Made by a program: the position numbers and the translations under genes. Shown here piece after piece: positions 26,027 through 34,224 of a DNA stretch of 64,000 nucleotides. Source of the stretch: Flavihumibacter sp. UBA7668 (GTDB lineage: Bacteria; Bacteroidota; Bacteroidia; Chitinophagales; Chitinophagaceae); the NCBI RefSeq assembly GCF_002483205.1, contig NZ_DLHM01000006.1:1-64000 (forward strand). The letters run 5' to 3'. Positions within the stretch are counted from its first letter, which is position 1. Each line of letters opens with the position of its first letter. The notes under the pieces are model-generated. The model was not told the origin of the DNA, made no database searches, and saw nothing but the letters and a program-made list of their open reading frames with translations.

Positions 26027-26253
26027 TGAAACAACAGGAAATCGACAGGCTCTCCATCATAGGCCGCGCCAATGCCGAAACACCCAGCTTCTTTTTGAAG
26101 TTGCGGAATATCGGACTAGCGTTGGCCGCCGTCAGTGCCGCTTTATTGGCCACACCCGTTGCGCTACCTGCAATCGTCACCACCATCGCCGGATATCTCG
26201 GCGTAGCTGGTGCCGTTGCCAGCGCAGTAAGCCAGGTTACCGTCAAAGGTTAA
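26026..26253 (+). CDS. Small hydrophobic (holin-like) protein
   Basis: The ATG at 26026 overlaps the stop of the preceding gene (TAATG). The 75 residues contain two likely membrane helices: NIGLALAAVSAALLATPVAL and PAIVTTIAGYLGVAGAVASA, separated by a Pro turn, with a polar N-terminus and a Lys-Gly end. Size, hairpin topology and Ala/Val/Gly content resemble holins or small phage membrane proteins, and similar small proteins occur beside DUF5675 genes. No direct motif proves a function. Confidence 0.7.
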   Translation: MKQQEIDRLSIIGRANAETPSFFLKLRNIGLALAAVSAALLATPVALPAIVTTIAGYLGVAGAVASAVSQVTVKG

Positions 26254-26271
26254 CCTAAAAGCCAACTGTCC

Positions 26272-26302
26272 AATGCCCGACCATCTGGTCGGGCATTTTT
26301 TT
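26272..26302 (+). terminator. Strong intrinsic terminator of the 25026-26253 unit
   Basis: Perfect 12-bp inverted repeat AATGCCCGACCA / TGGTCGGGCATT followed by a run of seven T in total (26296-26302). It lies 18 bp after the stop of the holin-like gene and closes the operon. Confidence 0.92.
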
Positions 26303-26356
26303 GTCCCCTACCAGACACAGGATAAATTGGCAATATCAATAGGGGGGGTATTTTTC

Positions 26357-26378
26357 CCGTATTTCCATTAAAATACGG
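26357..26378. promoter_or_regulatory. Inverted repeat CCGTATTT-N6-AAATACGG, candidate operator
   Basis: An 8-bp perfect inverted repeat with a 6-nt spacer lies 167 bp before the DnaJ-zinc-finger gene. The right half continues as AATACGGTTTCCC, and the same 13 bases occur at 40089-40101 on the minus strand, about 110 bp before another small lipoprotein gene, in the same relative orientation. Candidate binding site of an unknown regulator. Confidence 0.35.
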
Positions 26379-26544
26379 TTTCCCTTACTCAAAAGTTTTC
26401 AGGAATAATTAAATTGATAATACTAAATCGTTGAGTCCTGGTTGCTGTGACTCATGTGGCGAAGCATTTCTTATAAAAATTTTGGTTAGAGGCGATATTT
26501 AATTGGTCATTTAATTAATTAAATAATAAACAAAGTCTGCTGGT

Positions 26545-26811
26545 ATGTCAAATTGTTGGAAATGCAATGGCAGCGGTACAATTTATACACAAGTTGAAGA
26601 CAGATGTCCAACCTGTTGGGGCCAAACGCCGAATTGCGTTTTTTGCCACGGCACAGGTAGGACATTAGTCTGGAAGAATATTACATGTCCCGAATGTCAT
26701 GGTGTTCAAACAACGGGCTCAACCGGCAATTCTGAAACGCGAGGTAATGTTGGATGTTTTCTGTTCTTTATTGCCTTTTTAATCGTAACAATTATGATAA
26801 CATCCAATTAA
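26545..26811 (+). CDS. Small membrane protein with DnaJ-type zinc-finger motifs
   Basis: The 88-residue product has four CxxC pairs: CWKC, CPTC, CVFC, CPEC; the first, third and fourth are in DnaJ-like form (CNGSG, CHGTG, CHG). The last 25 residues are a membrane helix (CFLFFIAFLIVTIMI). It should be a tail-anchored zinc-binding protein facing the cytoplasm. No J-domain is present. Proteins of this kind are widespread but uncharacterised. Confidence 0.75.
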   Translation: MSNCWKCNGSGTIYTQVEDRCPTCWGQTPNCVFCHGTGRTLVWKNITCPECHGVQTTGSTGNSETRGNVGCFLFFIAFLIVTIMITSN

Positions 26812-26916
26812 TTAGAATTACCACTATTAGCGTCGTTAAGTTTAAGCACAACAAGGTTGTTTAAATTCAGTCCCCTCGGTTAATAGAAAGGATTCTTTAT
26901 AAATATTAAAATAGGG

Positions 26917-26924
26917 TAAATTTG
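26917..26924 (+). promoter_or_regulatory. -7 box TAAATTTG
   Basis: Perfect TAnnTTTG hexamer-type -7 element of Bacteroidota promoters, 15 bp before the ATG at 26940. It overlaps the alternative TTG start at 26922, which argues for ATG 26940. Confidence 0.45.
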
Positions 26925-26939
26925 AATCAAATTATCAGT

Positions 26940-27128
26940 ATGGCAATTTCACCAAATGATAAGATATCACAGAGCTATTCGCATAATTTTTCGAAAAACA
27001 GGATGGATGATTTTATGCGGGTAAGTAAAGAGCAATATAATAAGGAACTCGAGGAAGAAGTGGGAGAAATTCAAAGAGGAGAAGTCTTAAGCCATGAGGA
27101 AGTAGTTGAAATGGCAAAAACCTTTTAA
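26940..27128 (+). CDS. Small antitoxin-like protein
   Basis: I start at ATG 26940 (62 residues) because the upstream TTG lies in a likely promoter. The C-terminal part (VSKEQYNKELEEEVGEIQRG then EVLSHEEVVEMAKTF) matches the tail of RelB/Phd-type antitoxins, where a GE(V/F)xSHEEV segment is typical. No RelE/ParE toxin follows: the next gene, 18 bp downstream, encodes an unrelated-looking 75-residue protein. It may be a solitary antitoxin or part of an unknown pair. Confidence 0.5.
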   Translation: MAISPNDKISQSYSHNFSKNRMDDFMRVSKEQYNKELEEEVGEIQRGEVLSHEEVVEMAKTF

Positions 27129-27146
27129 TGTCTATCAGATTACTGT

Positions 27147-27374
27147 ATGAAACTAATTAAACCGGAAGGGCAAGTAAAATTGCAAAAGCAGCTACGCGTT
27201 TTTTATTACCGGCAGGAACCATTTCAGATTGTTTATCATACCTGGGTAGATAATGAAAACGGCGATGAATTTACTACGCTGCAACTGGATGCGATAAATC
27301 TGGAACAGGTTTATTATCAGTATCGAATAAAATACGGAATTTCATTTGCGGACTGGATCAAAATGATGAGCTAA
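27147..27374 (+). CDS. Small hypothetical protein
   Basis: A 75-residue protein rich in aromatic residues (FYYRQEPFQIVYHTWVDN, QVYYQYRIKYGISFADWIKM), with no signal peptide. It starts 18 bp after the antitoxin-like gene, so the two may be co-transcribed. The C-terminal YRIKYGIPFxDEI-like ending is seen in small uncharacterised Bacteroidota proteins next to antitoxin-like genes. I cannot assign a function; a non-canonical toxin is possible. Confidence 0.5.
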   Translation: MKLIKPEGQVKLQKQLRVFYYRQEPFQIVYHTWVDNENGDEFTTLQLDAINLEQVYYQYRIKYGISFADWIKMMS

Positions 27375-27619
27375 ATGTACAACCAATTATTTGCTATTAA
27401 TCAGAGATTGCTCGAATCGTCTTATTAGGTCAAGTTTTTCAGCTATCAATAATGCATTGGCTCTGTTTTAATTGAAACCGTAGTCTTTAATGATATAATA
27501 TTTATTGCTAGCTAAAAAGCCTATAAACAAATTAAAGTGGATTCGTTATATATCGAAAAATTTAAAGTACTAAATGGTGTCAAAATTATTTATGAAGAAT
27601 GAGATATTTTTAATTAAAA
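27375..27619. other. Intergenic region without recognisable gene
   Basis: About 245 bp of AT-rich sequence. I see no supported ORF or RNA; only the hairpin at its right end is distinct. Confidence 0.5.
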
Positions 27620-27659
27620 AGATGTGTCATAGTATTTATTATCAATCTATGACACATCT
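27620..27659 (-). terminator. Terminator hairpin for the minus-strand gene ending at 27704
   Basis: Perfect 13-bp inverted repeat AGATGTGTCATAG / CTATGACACATCT with a 14-nt loop. On the minus strand it is followed by TTTTTAATT, so it is oriented to stop transcription of the 28432-27704 gene. Confidence 0.7.
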
Positions 27660-27703
27660 AATTTTGGCTAATCAGCGCAGCATGATGTGAGTAACTAATA
27701 ACT

Positions 27704-28432
27704 TTATAGTGAAACTCTTAAAAGTGAACAAAACACATAATTCCTTGTATTCCTTTCTTCATTCCGATCTCCAGAATAATATTCTCCATTTAAAGAAACT
27801 AGTGCAGCTGGAACGGGAATGTTTTTAATTTTGATATTCCTACTTTTTGTACGTAACATCATAATTGAACAGGTTTGAACTGCAGCGGAGTTTAAATAAT
27901 AATATTCGCATGTTGTTTGACCTTGGCATTTTGCATATTCCGGTATTTTATTTTTATCTATTTGTTTATCAAGGATCCGCCCAATAACTGCAGTAGTAGA
28001 TTTGTATTCATATAAATCTTTGTTTTCAAGGCCTCCTGTAATACCCCAAAAACTCAATTCACCTATACGTTCTTTTGAAATATGTTTAAAATCGGTTGTT
28101 GGTCTTGATGGAGTAATCAAAGTAACAGTATCAATGTCATAAATAATTTTCATTAAGAAATCAATAGATTCATTGCCTTGGCTATCTTTTGAAATACGTA
28201 TCAATCTTCCAACATAATTTTCAAGATCATTGGCAACATTTACATCATCTATAACTATAGTTTTAATTGGAGAAAATGGAGCTCCAGATGCATTTGCCAT
28301 TTCAATTCGAGCTTCATAAGAATAATATTCAATTTGTGATTCTTTGAATTTAATAGTTTGGCTCTGTGAAACTGCTATGAAAAAAAGATTAATTATTAAT
28401 ACTAATTTTAATCTTATTGATAATTTGTACAT
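27704..28432 (-). CDS. Exported protein of unknown function
   Basis: The 242-residue protein has a signal peptide (LVLIINLFFIAVSQSQ, cleavage near residue 25). The mature part has conserved-looking polar strands (FKESQIEYYSYEARIEMANA, SFWGITGGLENKDLYEY) and two Cys pairs. I recognise no family. It starts 27 bp after the stop of the metzincin gene, in the same direction, so the two exported proteins are probably co-expressed, for example as protease and inhibitor or protease and substrate-binding partner; that is only inference. Confidence 0.6.
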   Translation of the reverse strand: MYKLSIRLKLVLIINLFFIAVSQSQTIKFKESQIEYYSYEARIEMANASGAPFSPIKTIVIDDVNVANDLENYVGRLIRISKDSQGNESIDFLMKIIYDIDTVTLITPSRPTTDFKHISKERIGELSFWGITGGLENKDLYEYKSTTAVIGRILDKQIDKNKIPEYAKCQGQTTCEYYYLNSAAVQTCSIMMLRTKSRNIKIKNIPVPAALVSLNGEYYSGDRNEERNTRNYVFCSLLRVSL

Positions 28433-28459
28433 ATTATTAGTTTTGGTTTTTTAAGGTGA

Positions 28460-29617
28460 TTATTGAAAGCCTCCTTTTACTGAAGGGTCTGGAAAAAAAA
28501 TTAAATTCAGCCGTTTTCTTTTATATACACCAGGAACAACAGCTACATAAGTTGAAATCATATCGGGATCTTTATTTTTAAAATATATTTTTGCTTCGCA
28601 AGTAAAGTTTCCCCAAACTTTGTTAAGTCGAATCTTAAAATTATTTGTTTTGTCTGATTCAATAGTAATAGGAGAGAAAGTGTTTCGATGAAAAAAATAT
28701 TCTACTTTTTCGATTTCGTTTAATAATTTATTATCACCTGTTAACGATATGTTTATACTTCGTTTTTTATTTATTATTTTATAATCTCCAGTTCTTTGAG
28801 ATTGTTGTTGATTTATATTTTTATTTAACTTAAATAATTTAATATGATTAACATGAATTTTTATAGGCGGAATATTTTTTGTTTTATCTGCGATTCCATA
28901 ATATTGTTGTAATAGTTTTATGTCCATAAAACTTAAATATCCTTCATTTAGATATACGTCATTGCAATAATTCATTACGGATCTTTCGTTGCATGTTGCA
29001 GATATTATTGTTTTAGTATCTGGAATTTTCTCTGGGTATTTACAGTCTGTACCGTAATTGCATTTGTTTTGTTCATGTGAAAATCCCAAAGCATGTCCAA
29101 ACTCATGAACTGCAGTAGCTTCAATAAATAATCTTCTATTTGTTTCGTCAGGATAAATTCTTTTGGTGCTTTTTATATTTTGTTTTTCATAGTCTACAAC
29201 TCTTTGATATCTGCTAGTTATTATCGGCAAATAAACGCCATCGGAAAATTTGAAGTTTAGGATCATGCCAATTGAATCATATGATAAATCTTTACCAATT
29301 TTACTAACTTCTGGATTCCTATCAGCAATAAGAATCCTTATTCCGTTTTCTTTTGTTGAATCAAAGGTTTTGCATTCTGACCATCCTGTAAATTCCAGCA
29401 ATGATGCTGCTTGCCATGTTTTTGATATTGCTCTTTGAACCCAATTTCGTTCATTGACATCATTTACTGTTGGGTTAATCCAGCAAACACATATTTTTTT
29501 ATCATCCCAGATTACAGTATTACTAAGAGATTGGCTTTGGCATATTTTTGATAATAAAAAAAATAATAGAATTCCAAATATACTTTTAAGTATTCTCATT
29601 TGTTTAATTTTAAACAT
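28460..29617 (-). CDS. Exported metzincin-type zinc metalloprotease
   Basis: The N-terminus is a signal peptide; a start at codon 7 (29599, MRILKSIFGILLFF) gives a more typical one. The catalytic motif HEFGHALGFSH (171-181) matches HExxHxxGxxH, and the Met-turn SVMNYC (Met215) follows 34 residues later, as in astacins and matrixins. The last 150 residues are a beta-rich region of unknown role. It should be secreted or periplasmic and cleave proteins. The gene is upstream of, and probably in an operon with, another exported protein. Very AT-rich compared with the neighbouring loci, which suggests acquisition. Confidence 0.85.
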   Translation of the reverse strand: MFKIKQMRILKSIFGILLFFLLSKICQSQSLSNTVIWDDKKICVCWINPTVNDVNERNWVQRAISKTWQAASLLEFTGWSECKTFDSTKENGIRILIADRNPEVSKIGKDLSYDSIGMILNFKFSDGVYLPIITSRYQRVVDYEKQNIKSTKRIYPDETNRRLFIEATAVHEFGHALGFSHEQNKCNYGTDCKYPEKIPDTKTIISATCNERSVMNYCNDVYLNEGYLSFMDIKLLQQYYGIADKTKNIPPIKIHVNHIKLFKLNKNINQQQSQRTGDYKIINKKRSINISLTGDNKLLNEIEKVEYFFHRNTFSPITIESDKTNNFKIRLNKVWGNFTCEAKIYFKNKDPDMISTYVAVVPGVYKRKRLNLIFFPDPSVKGGFQ

Positions 29618-30393
29618 GGTTTTCTTGAAAAAAAATATGAGTTATATTAATGAATTCAGAATTTTATGATTAGTCTATTATGAGAAATTTGAAATAGGTT
29701 ATTCGTTTATTTTCAATAAAATTGGTTTATCTATTTACTAATGATGTATTGTGGAAAATTATAAATACCTACAAATTGATTATTTGGAATCTTTTGTTTA
29801 CAATGAATAATAGAGATGATTTGTTATTATACAAACGACTTAAAAAATGTTATAAGAAATTGAAAATTACATTTACTCTAACATCAAGCGTTAAAGAATA
29901 AATATAGCTTGTAAGTTTAGTTATTATTTTTAGTTGGTCTAAGCACAATTATATATATACCAAACCAAAGAAAACCGTAAATTTTCTCTATCTAATGTTT
30001 TAATAAGGAGACGGAATAATGTTTCCGGTTGTTCTATTTTGATACAATGAAATTAATAAATTGCTGTTATTGTTTATCGTGAAAAATACCCTTTTTTATT
30101 TGATGGAATATTCGTATATATAGCATAAGGATATTTATTTCAGCTTTGTATTTAATGTAATTATAGAAAAAGTTGAATTAAGACCACAAATCAATCATTA
30201 AAATGCTGCTAATATAATTCTCATATTTTGGGGTGGATTGATTTATGGAGTCTCCATTGCAATGGTACATTTGGTGGACCCCGGCCCATATTAAAATCTT
30301 ATTCTTGTAATTTCCTTTTATAGTTGTGATTCAAAAATTTGGAGGTGTAGGGGAGGGATAAGCACATTTTAAATATTAGTAACTTTACATTAA
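29618..30393. other. 776-bp AT-rich region without recognisable gene
   Basis: I see no ORF above about 50 codons with coding character, no RNA gene and no strong hairpin. It probably contains the promoter of the metzincin gene (minus strand) and of the small ORF at 30394 (TAACTTTA just before it). Degenerate sequence from lost genes is likely. Confidence 0.5.
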
Positions 30394-30570
30394 ATGGATA
30401 AGGATGATACCAGAGTTATTTTGGAGGGGCAACAGATACTTGCGCAACAGCCGGAAATATCTTATACGCAGGCTTTAGCACAAGTACGACGGTTAGGAGA
30501 GACTTTCAAAGTGAAGCAATCACAGAAAAGATCAGTCCGAATTACTTGTAAATTGTGTTTCTCTTCTTAG
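30394..30570 (+). CDS. Small hypothetical protein (58 residues)
   Basis: ATG at 30394 opens a 58-codon frame: MDKDDTRVILEGQQ, then QPEISYTQALAQVRRLGETF and a basic, Cys-containing end. The first 45 residues read like a helical small protein, while the last ten may be a frame artefact. A TAACTTTA sequence 16 bp upstream could be a -7 box. It lies 43 bp before another small ORF. Confidence 0.35.
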   Translation: MDKDDTRVILEGQQILAQQPEISYTQALAQVRRLGETFKVKQSQKRSVRITCKLCFSS

Positions 30571-30612
30571 CAAATAGCGGAAATGATTTTATAAATTTTT
30601 GAGTAGTACAAT

Positions 30613-30786
30613 ATGAATTCAAAAGACAATCAAATATTTCTGAAGGAACTTCGCAAGCAAAACCGTGAAGTAACAAATTCTACGAATGCTGCGAGGGCAT
30701 TATTAACCGAGTTAGGTTTGTTGACGAAATCTGGTAAGTTAAAAAAAATTGTTACTCCCGGCGCAATTTCTGGTGGATCCAGGTAA
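30613..30786 (+). CDS. Small hypothetical protein (57 residues)
   Basis: ATG at 30613 opens a 57-codon frame. The product contains NSTNAARALLTELGLLTKSG followed by KLKKIV, a pattern of small Bacteroidota proteins (AA.xxL...GIL.K.GKLxxxY) found near antitoxin-like genes. It has no signal peptide. The preceding small ORF may be its partner. Function unknown. Confidence 0.45.
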   Translation: MNSKDNQIFLKELRKQNREVTNSTNAARALLTELGLLTKSGKLKKIVTPGAISGGSR

Positions 30787-30931
30787 AGCCGGATTGGATT
30801 ATTGTATCCTCAAATCCCGTATGGCTGAATCAACTTCAACAATAGTAATGAGTGGTTTTTTTATTGTGGCTATAGAATGCCGCACTTTTTTTTATAATAT
30901 TATCAGGATTGAAAAATGCCCCTATTAGTTT

Positions 30932-32326
30932 TCAGTTCAACAACCATTCAACTATTTTTTCCAGCGAAAGCAGTGATTGTTTGTATTCAACAGCTTTTTC
31001 CGGCTCAGACCAATAGGTTGAATCTGCTATGAATTTTTCTGGCGTACTGCCATAGAGCCAGTTGTTCATCCGGTTTTTTTCATAAGCCTCCTGCACTATT
31101 GGGGTGAATAGGGTTGAATCTATTGCTATTCCAAATTGGAGCAGGGTGGCCAGCAGATCTTGTTTCCACTCATCAGGTTTTGACTGGATAATATAATGGC
31201 AGGTGCGTTCCATGATGGCTTGAATTTCTTGCTTTTTATCTTCTTCATGAAAATAGGTGATGATGAGGCCGGTTGCCAGCGTAACGGCAGACCAGTTATT
31301 CTCATAGGTATCGCGTAAGGCTGCTTCTATCTCGGATAATGAATGGCGGCCCAGTTTCCAACTTATCCAATGACCAAGTTCAAGCAGTAAATCCTCCATC
31401 CAGAATTCAATAAATGCTTTTGGTTGATGAAGAAAATAAAGCCAGTCTTTTAATGCATCAGGTTCCTCCAGCTCAGCCAGTAACAGAAAACACGCAATTG
31501 GAAGATCCGGTTGAATTTCTTGCGGAGAGAACTGCCGGTAATATAAATCATTCTGATACATATCCTGTAATGCCAGCCGAAGATCTGCCAGTAGACTAAC
31601 CCGCGGCAGTTTCAATAGATTCATTACCGCAGGAATATCTGTAGGAAATAAGGCTCTTTGCAGAAGAGATAGTTCCGGGTGAATAAATGCATAGTCGGAA
31701 TAGGATGGTTCACCCAGTGATTTTCGATACAGGAATTGAAGTAACTCATGGGTGGAAGGATCGTATTCATCCGGATCAATATATTCTTCTATCAGTTCGA
31801 TCAGCACCGTATAATCCTGCCATTTCCCAGGCATCAGTTGCAGTGTTTCAGCAATCTTTTTTACGCGATCAATGCCCTGCATTATTTCATCGTTCAGGAT
31901 CAGCCATTCTGCACTAACCAGCTCATAGGGCAGCCATTCTTCGATGGCTACCAATTCCCTATCTGGAAATTGTTGTTCAAATGAAAGCGCAAAATCAGCC
32001 AGTTGCTCCATTTCATCATAGTCTTCACTGGCAATAAGGTATTCGCCCAGTGTGGTTAGTACTGCAGGCGTATTTTTAAATGTTTGGTTCAGGTAATGGA
32101 GCAGCTCGAGCGACTGTTTTTTCTTTCCCTGAAGGTCATAGATCGCAACCAGCAGGCAGCCCGGTTCTGGAAATTCCGGGTGCGCCTCCATCATTGATTT
32201 AAGCTGATGTACAACCGGCTGGTTGTATTCAAAAGCCTGCGTTTCAAGTTCTTCCAGTTCCAGCTTCAGGCTGGGCGGAAGTTTAGGAGAATAATCGGAG
32301 GAATAAAAATCTTCAACAATTTTCAT
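30932..32326 (-). CDS. Helical-repeat protein of unknown function
   Basis: The 464-residue acidic protein is almost wholly alpha-helical. Residues 50-125 look like TPR repeats (PEFPEPGCLLVAIYDLQGKK, NTPAVLTTLGEYLIASEDYD). The second half (SYSDYAFIHPELSLLQRALF, LLADLRLALQDMYQND, FWMEDLLLELGHWISWKLG) resembles HEAT-like/DUF1186 proteins by eye. It has no signal peptide and sits alone. A scaffold or protein-interaction role is the most that can be said. Confidence 0.6.
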   Translation of the reverse strand: MKIVEDFYSSDYSPKLPPSLKLELEELETQAFEYNQPVVHQLKSMMEAHPEFPEPGCLLVAIYDLQGKKKQSLELLHYLNQTFKNTPAVLTTLGEYLIASEDYDEMEQLADFALSFEQQFPDRELVAIEEWLPYELVSAEWLILNDEIMQGIDRVKKIAETLQLMPGKWQDYTVLIELIEEYIDPDEYDPSTHELLQFLYRKSLGEPSYSDYAFIHPELSLLQRALFPTDIPAVMNLLKLPRVSLLADLRLALQDMYQNDLYYRQFSPQEIQPDLPIACFLLLAELEEPDALKDWLYFLHQPKAFIEFWMEDLLLELGHWISWKLGRHSLSEIEAALRDTYENNWSAVTLATGLIITYFHEEDKKQEIQAIMERTCHYIIQSKPDEWKQDLLATLLQFGIAIDSTLFTPIVQEAYEKNRMNNWLYGSTPEKFIADSTYWSEPEKAVEYKQSLLSLEKIVEWLLN

Positions 32327-32508
32327 GGGGGTAAAGATAAGATGCGGGGAGAACTGTAAAAACCGGTAAATTTAATGCAAATGAATTGTATGGACTGGAG
32401 ATATGTATAGCCATTTTCCAGTTTCGTGCTGCAGCTAATAAAGTAACTATTTCCTTATAAGCTGGGATAAATACAGAATTCCTGGCTCTTTTGATGCGAG
32501 CATGGCTT

Positions 32509-32820
32509 TCAGGAGTTCTGAAAATTGGGATAGTCTGTTGTTGATGACTTTATGCAACTCACTGCGGTGGAAGGAAGACTATATTGTTCTGGTCGAATGT
32601 GCGCATTACGGCATCGTTCTACTATCCACCCCTCCAGCATGGGGCAGATGACTAACACTGTTTGGTGTGAATTTGGGTGTTTGAGTACCCGAATTCCATA
32701 CTGCTCTTCAGCAATATAAAAGTTTGATAGGTATTTTGGTTGAATCTCCTTCCTTGTTATACCTAATGTTCGCATCAGGGTTTCATCAGCATTGCATTCC
32801 AAAACAATTCTCTTAGCCAT
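32509..32820 (-). CDS. Small partner protein of the AAA15 ATPase
   Basis: The 103-residue protein starts 5 bp after the stop of the ATPase gene, so they are co-transcribed. Its middle, VLVICPMLEGWIVERCRNAH followed by PEQYSLP, matches a recurrent pattern in small proteins encoded beside AAA15/OLD-like ATPases, where (C/E)PxLExWxxxxAxxxGI...YGLP is typical. Such small partners might be reduced TOPRIM-like or adaptor proteins; the catalytic residues of TOPRIM are not visible here. The C-terminal 20 residues are low-complexity polar. Confidence 0.65.
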   Translation of the reverse strand: MAKRIVLECNADETLMRTLGITRKEIQPKYLSNFYIAEEQYGIRVLKHPNSHQTVLVICPMLEGWIVERCRNAHIRPEQYSLPSTAVSCIKSSTTDYPNFQNS

Positions 32821-32825
32821 AGTCT

Positions 32826-33857
32826 TTAATCCATAATGTTATTAAGACTGAAAAATGCCCCGCCTTCTGATGAAATCAATTCTTGAATCTGTTCCTCATT
32901 ACATGGTTTTGCAGTGGTTTTAAAATCGTTCATTTTAGTTACAAATACGGCAATATCTTCCTTTTTAGTTTTTTCAAGTAATGAACCCAGTAGATAAGGA
33001 TTGTGGGTTGAAATGAAATACTGATTGGATTGGTTCAATTCTATTCGTTCGGCAAATTCTTTAACGAAAAAAGGAAACATATTTGCTTCAGGTTCATCCA
33101 GCACCATTATTGAGTTTTCGTTTGTTTCCACAGCAAGTAATAAAAATATATATCGTTGCATGGTTTCTGAAATCGTCTGGTAAGGAAAACTATACAACTC
33201 CTCATTTACATCCTTTGCTATCTCTATTTCATTTTCAGTTGGTTTGATTACCAGGCGGAATCCTTTACTTCTTATAAACTCCGAAACCATTTGTTTCCAA
33301 ATCGAATTCGATTGTAATAAAATTGGGATGTTTTCTCCAAAGGGAGGGCTCAGAAAGGGGAGGTATCCATTTTCAAACCGTTCCAATCTTTTGAACTGGT
33401 AGGTACGAAAATTGGTTGGTGGTGTCATTTTCACATTTTCAATCGTATTCTCTTTAAATGATAACTGAAAGGTGCAGACTTCCTGGTTATTTCGTGAATG
33501 AAAGAGTTCATCAACATTATTATTGAATAGCCCAGTAGGATATATAACTCCTTCAAAAAAGTTTAGTAAGGCTCCATTATTGTTTCGTGCATATCGAATA
33601 CGGCAGCTTATTTCATCAGTATTAATTTCGATTGAATTATTGCCATTTGAATCAAAGAAAAAGTTACTTACATTTTTGAAACGAAACAGTTCATGAAAAG
33701 TTGTTTGCTGCAATGCATTAGCAGAAAACCAGGTTAACGCTTCCAGAATATTGCTTTTACCAGTATTGTGCTCACCAATAAATATATTCACACGTTTCGG
33801 AGTTATTGTAAGCTCCTTTACGGATTTGTAATTTGATATGGCTAATTTATGAATCAT
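32826..33857 (-). CDS. AAA15/OLD-like ABC-type ATPase
   Basis: The 343-residue protein has Walker A GEHNTGKSN (28-36) after the typical N-terminus IHKLAISNYKSVKEL, a signature-like segment YQTISETMQRYIFLL, Walker B IMVLDEPEAN and a switch His in FISTHNPYLL. The order is that of SMC/ABC-like AAA15 ATPases found in phage-defence systems (OLD, Septu, PARIS, RloC types). It lacks a fused nuclease; the small co-transcribed gene downstream may supply the effector. Confidence 0.82.
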   Translation of the reverse strand: MIHKLAISNYKSVKELTITPKRVNIFIGEHNTGKSNILEALTWFSANALQQTTFHELFRFKNVSNFFFDSNGNNSIEINTDEISCRIRYARNNNGALLNFFEGVIYPTGLFNNNVDELFHSRNNQEVCTFQLSFKENTIENVKMTPPTNFRTYQFKRLERFENGYLPFLSPPFGENIPILLQSNSIWKQMVSEFIRSKGFRLVIKPTENEIEIAKDVNEELYSFPYQTISETMQRYIFLLLAVETNENSIMVLDEPEANMFPFFVKEFAERIELNQSNQYFISTHNPYLLGSLLEKTKKEDIAVFVTKMNDFKTTAKPCNEEQIQELISSEGGAFFSLNNIMD

Positions 33858-33907
33858 GTTACGCCAAAATTTAAAGTAGAGGAGTAAAATTAGGCAAAAT
33901 TAGAGCC

Positions 33908-34129
33908 TTACCCATACCTTGATTTATACCGGTTCCGGTTCCATTCCTGCCAGTCCTCTGATTTCGTACTGATCATCACACAATTGAACCGGGTATGGTC
34001 CGGATCGGCCAGCTTCGCCTTGTCTTTGAAAAAGGAAAATGCATCATCCACATTCCGGATATGGAACTCTTTAAAGCCTTTGATCTTTTTGCCGGCTCCG
34101 GATGTGTAGGAAATAAAATACCAGGGCAT
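33908..34129 (-). CDS. Small hypothetical protein
   Basis: I start at ATG 34129 (MPWYFISYTSGAGKKIKGF, 73 residues) because a -7 box TATTTTTG lies on the minus strand at 34143-34136, 6 nt before this ATG, and would be inside a longer reading starting at 34183. The protein is basic and has no signal peptide. I recognise no family. The promoter makes it a leaderless or near-leaderless gene. Confidence 0.5.
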   Translation of the reverse strand: MPWYFISYTSGAGKKIKGFKEFHIRNVDDAFSFFKDKAKLADPDHTRFNCVMISTKSEDWQEWNRNRYKSRYG

Positions 34130-34224
34130 AGGGGTCAAAAATACTAAATATATTAGCATTTTGCTTATCCTTGCTTTATCCATGTCTAATCCATGTGTTA
34201 TCCATGTACCAACTATGTACTAAC

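Noticed and set aside
29454..29669. 71-codon plus-strand ORF over the start of the metzincin gene
   Set aside because: Antisense to the signal peptide region of a clear gene; composition explains the hydrophobic residues.
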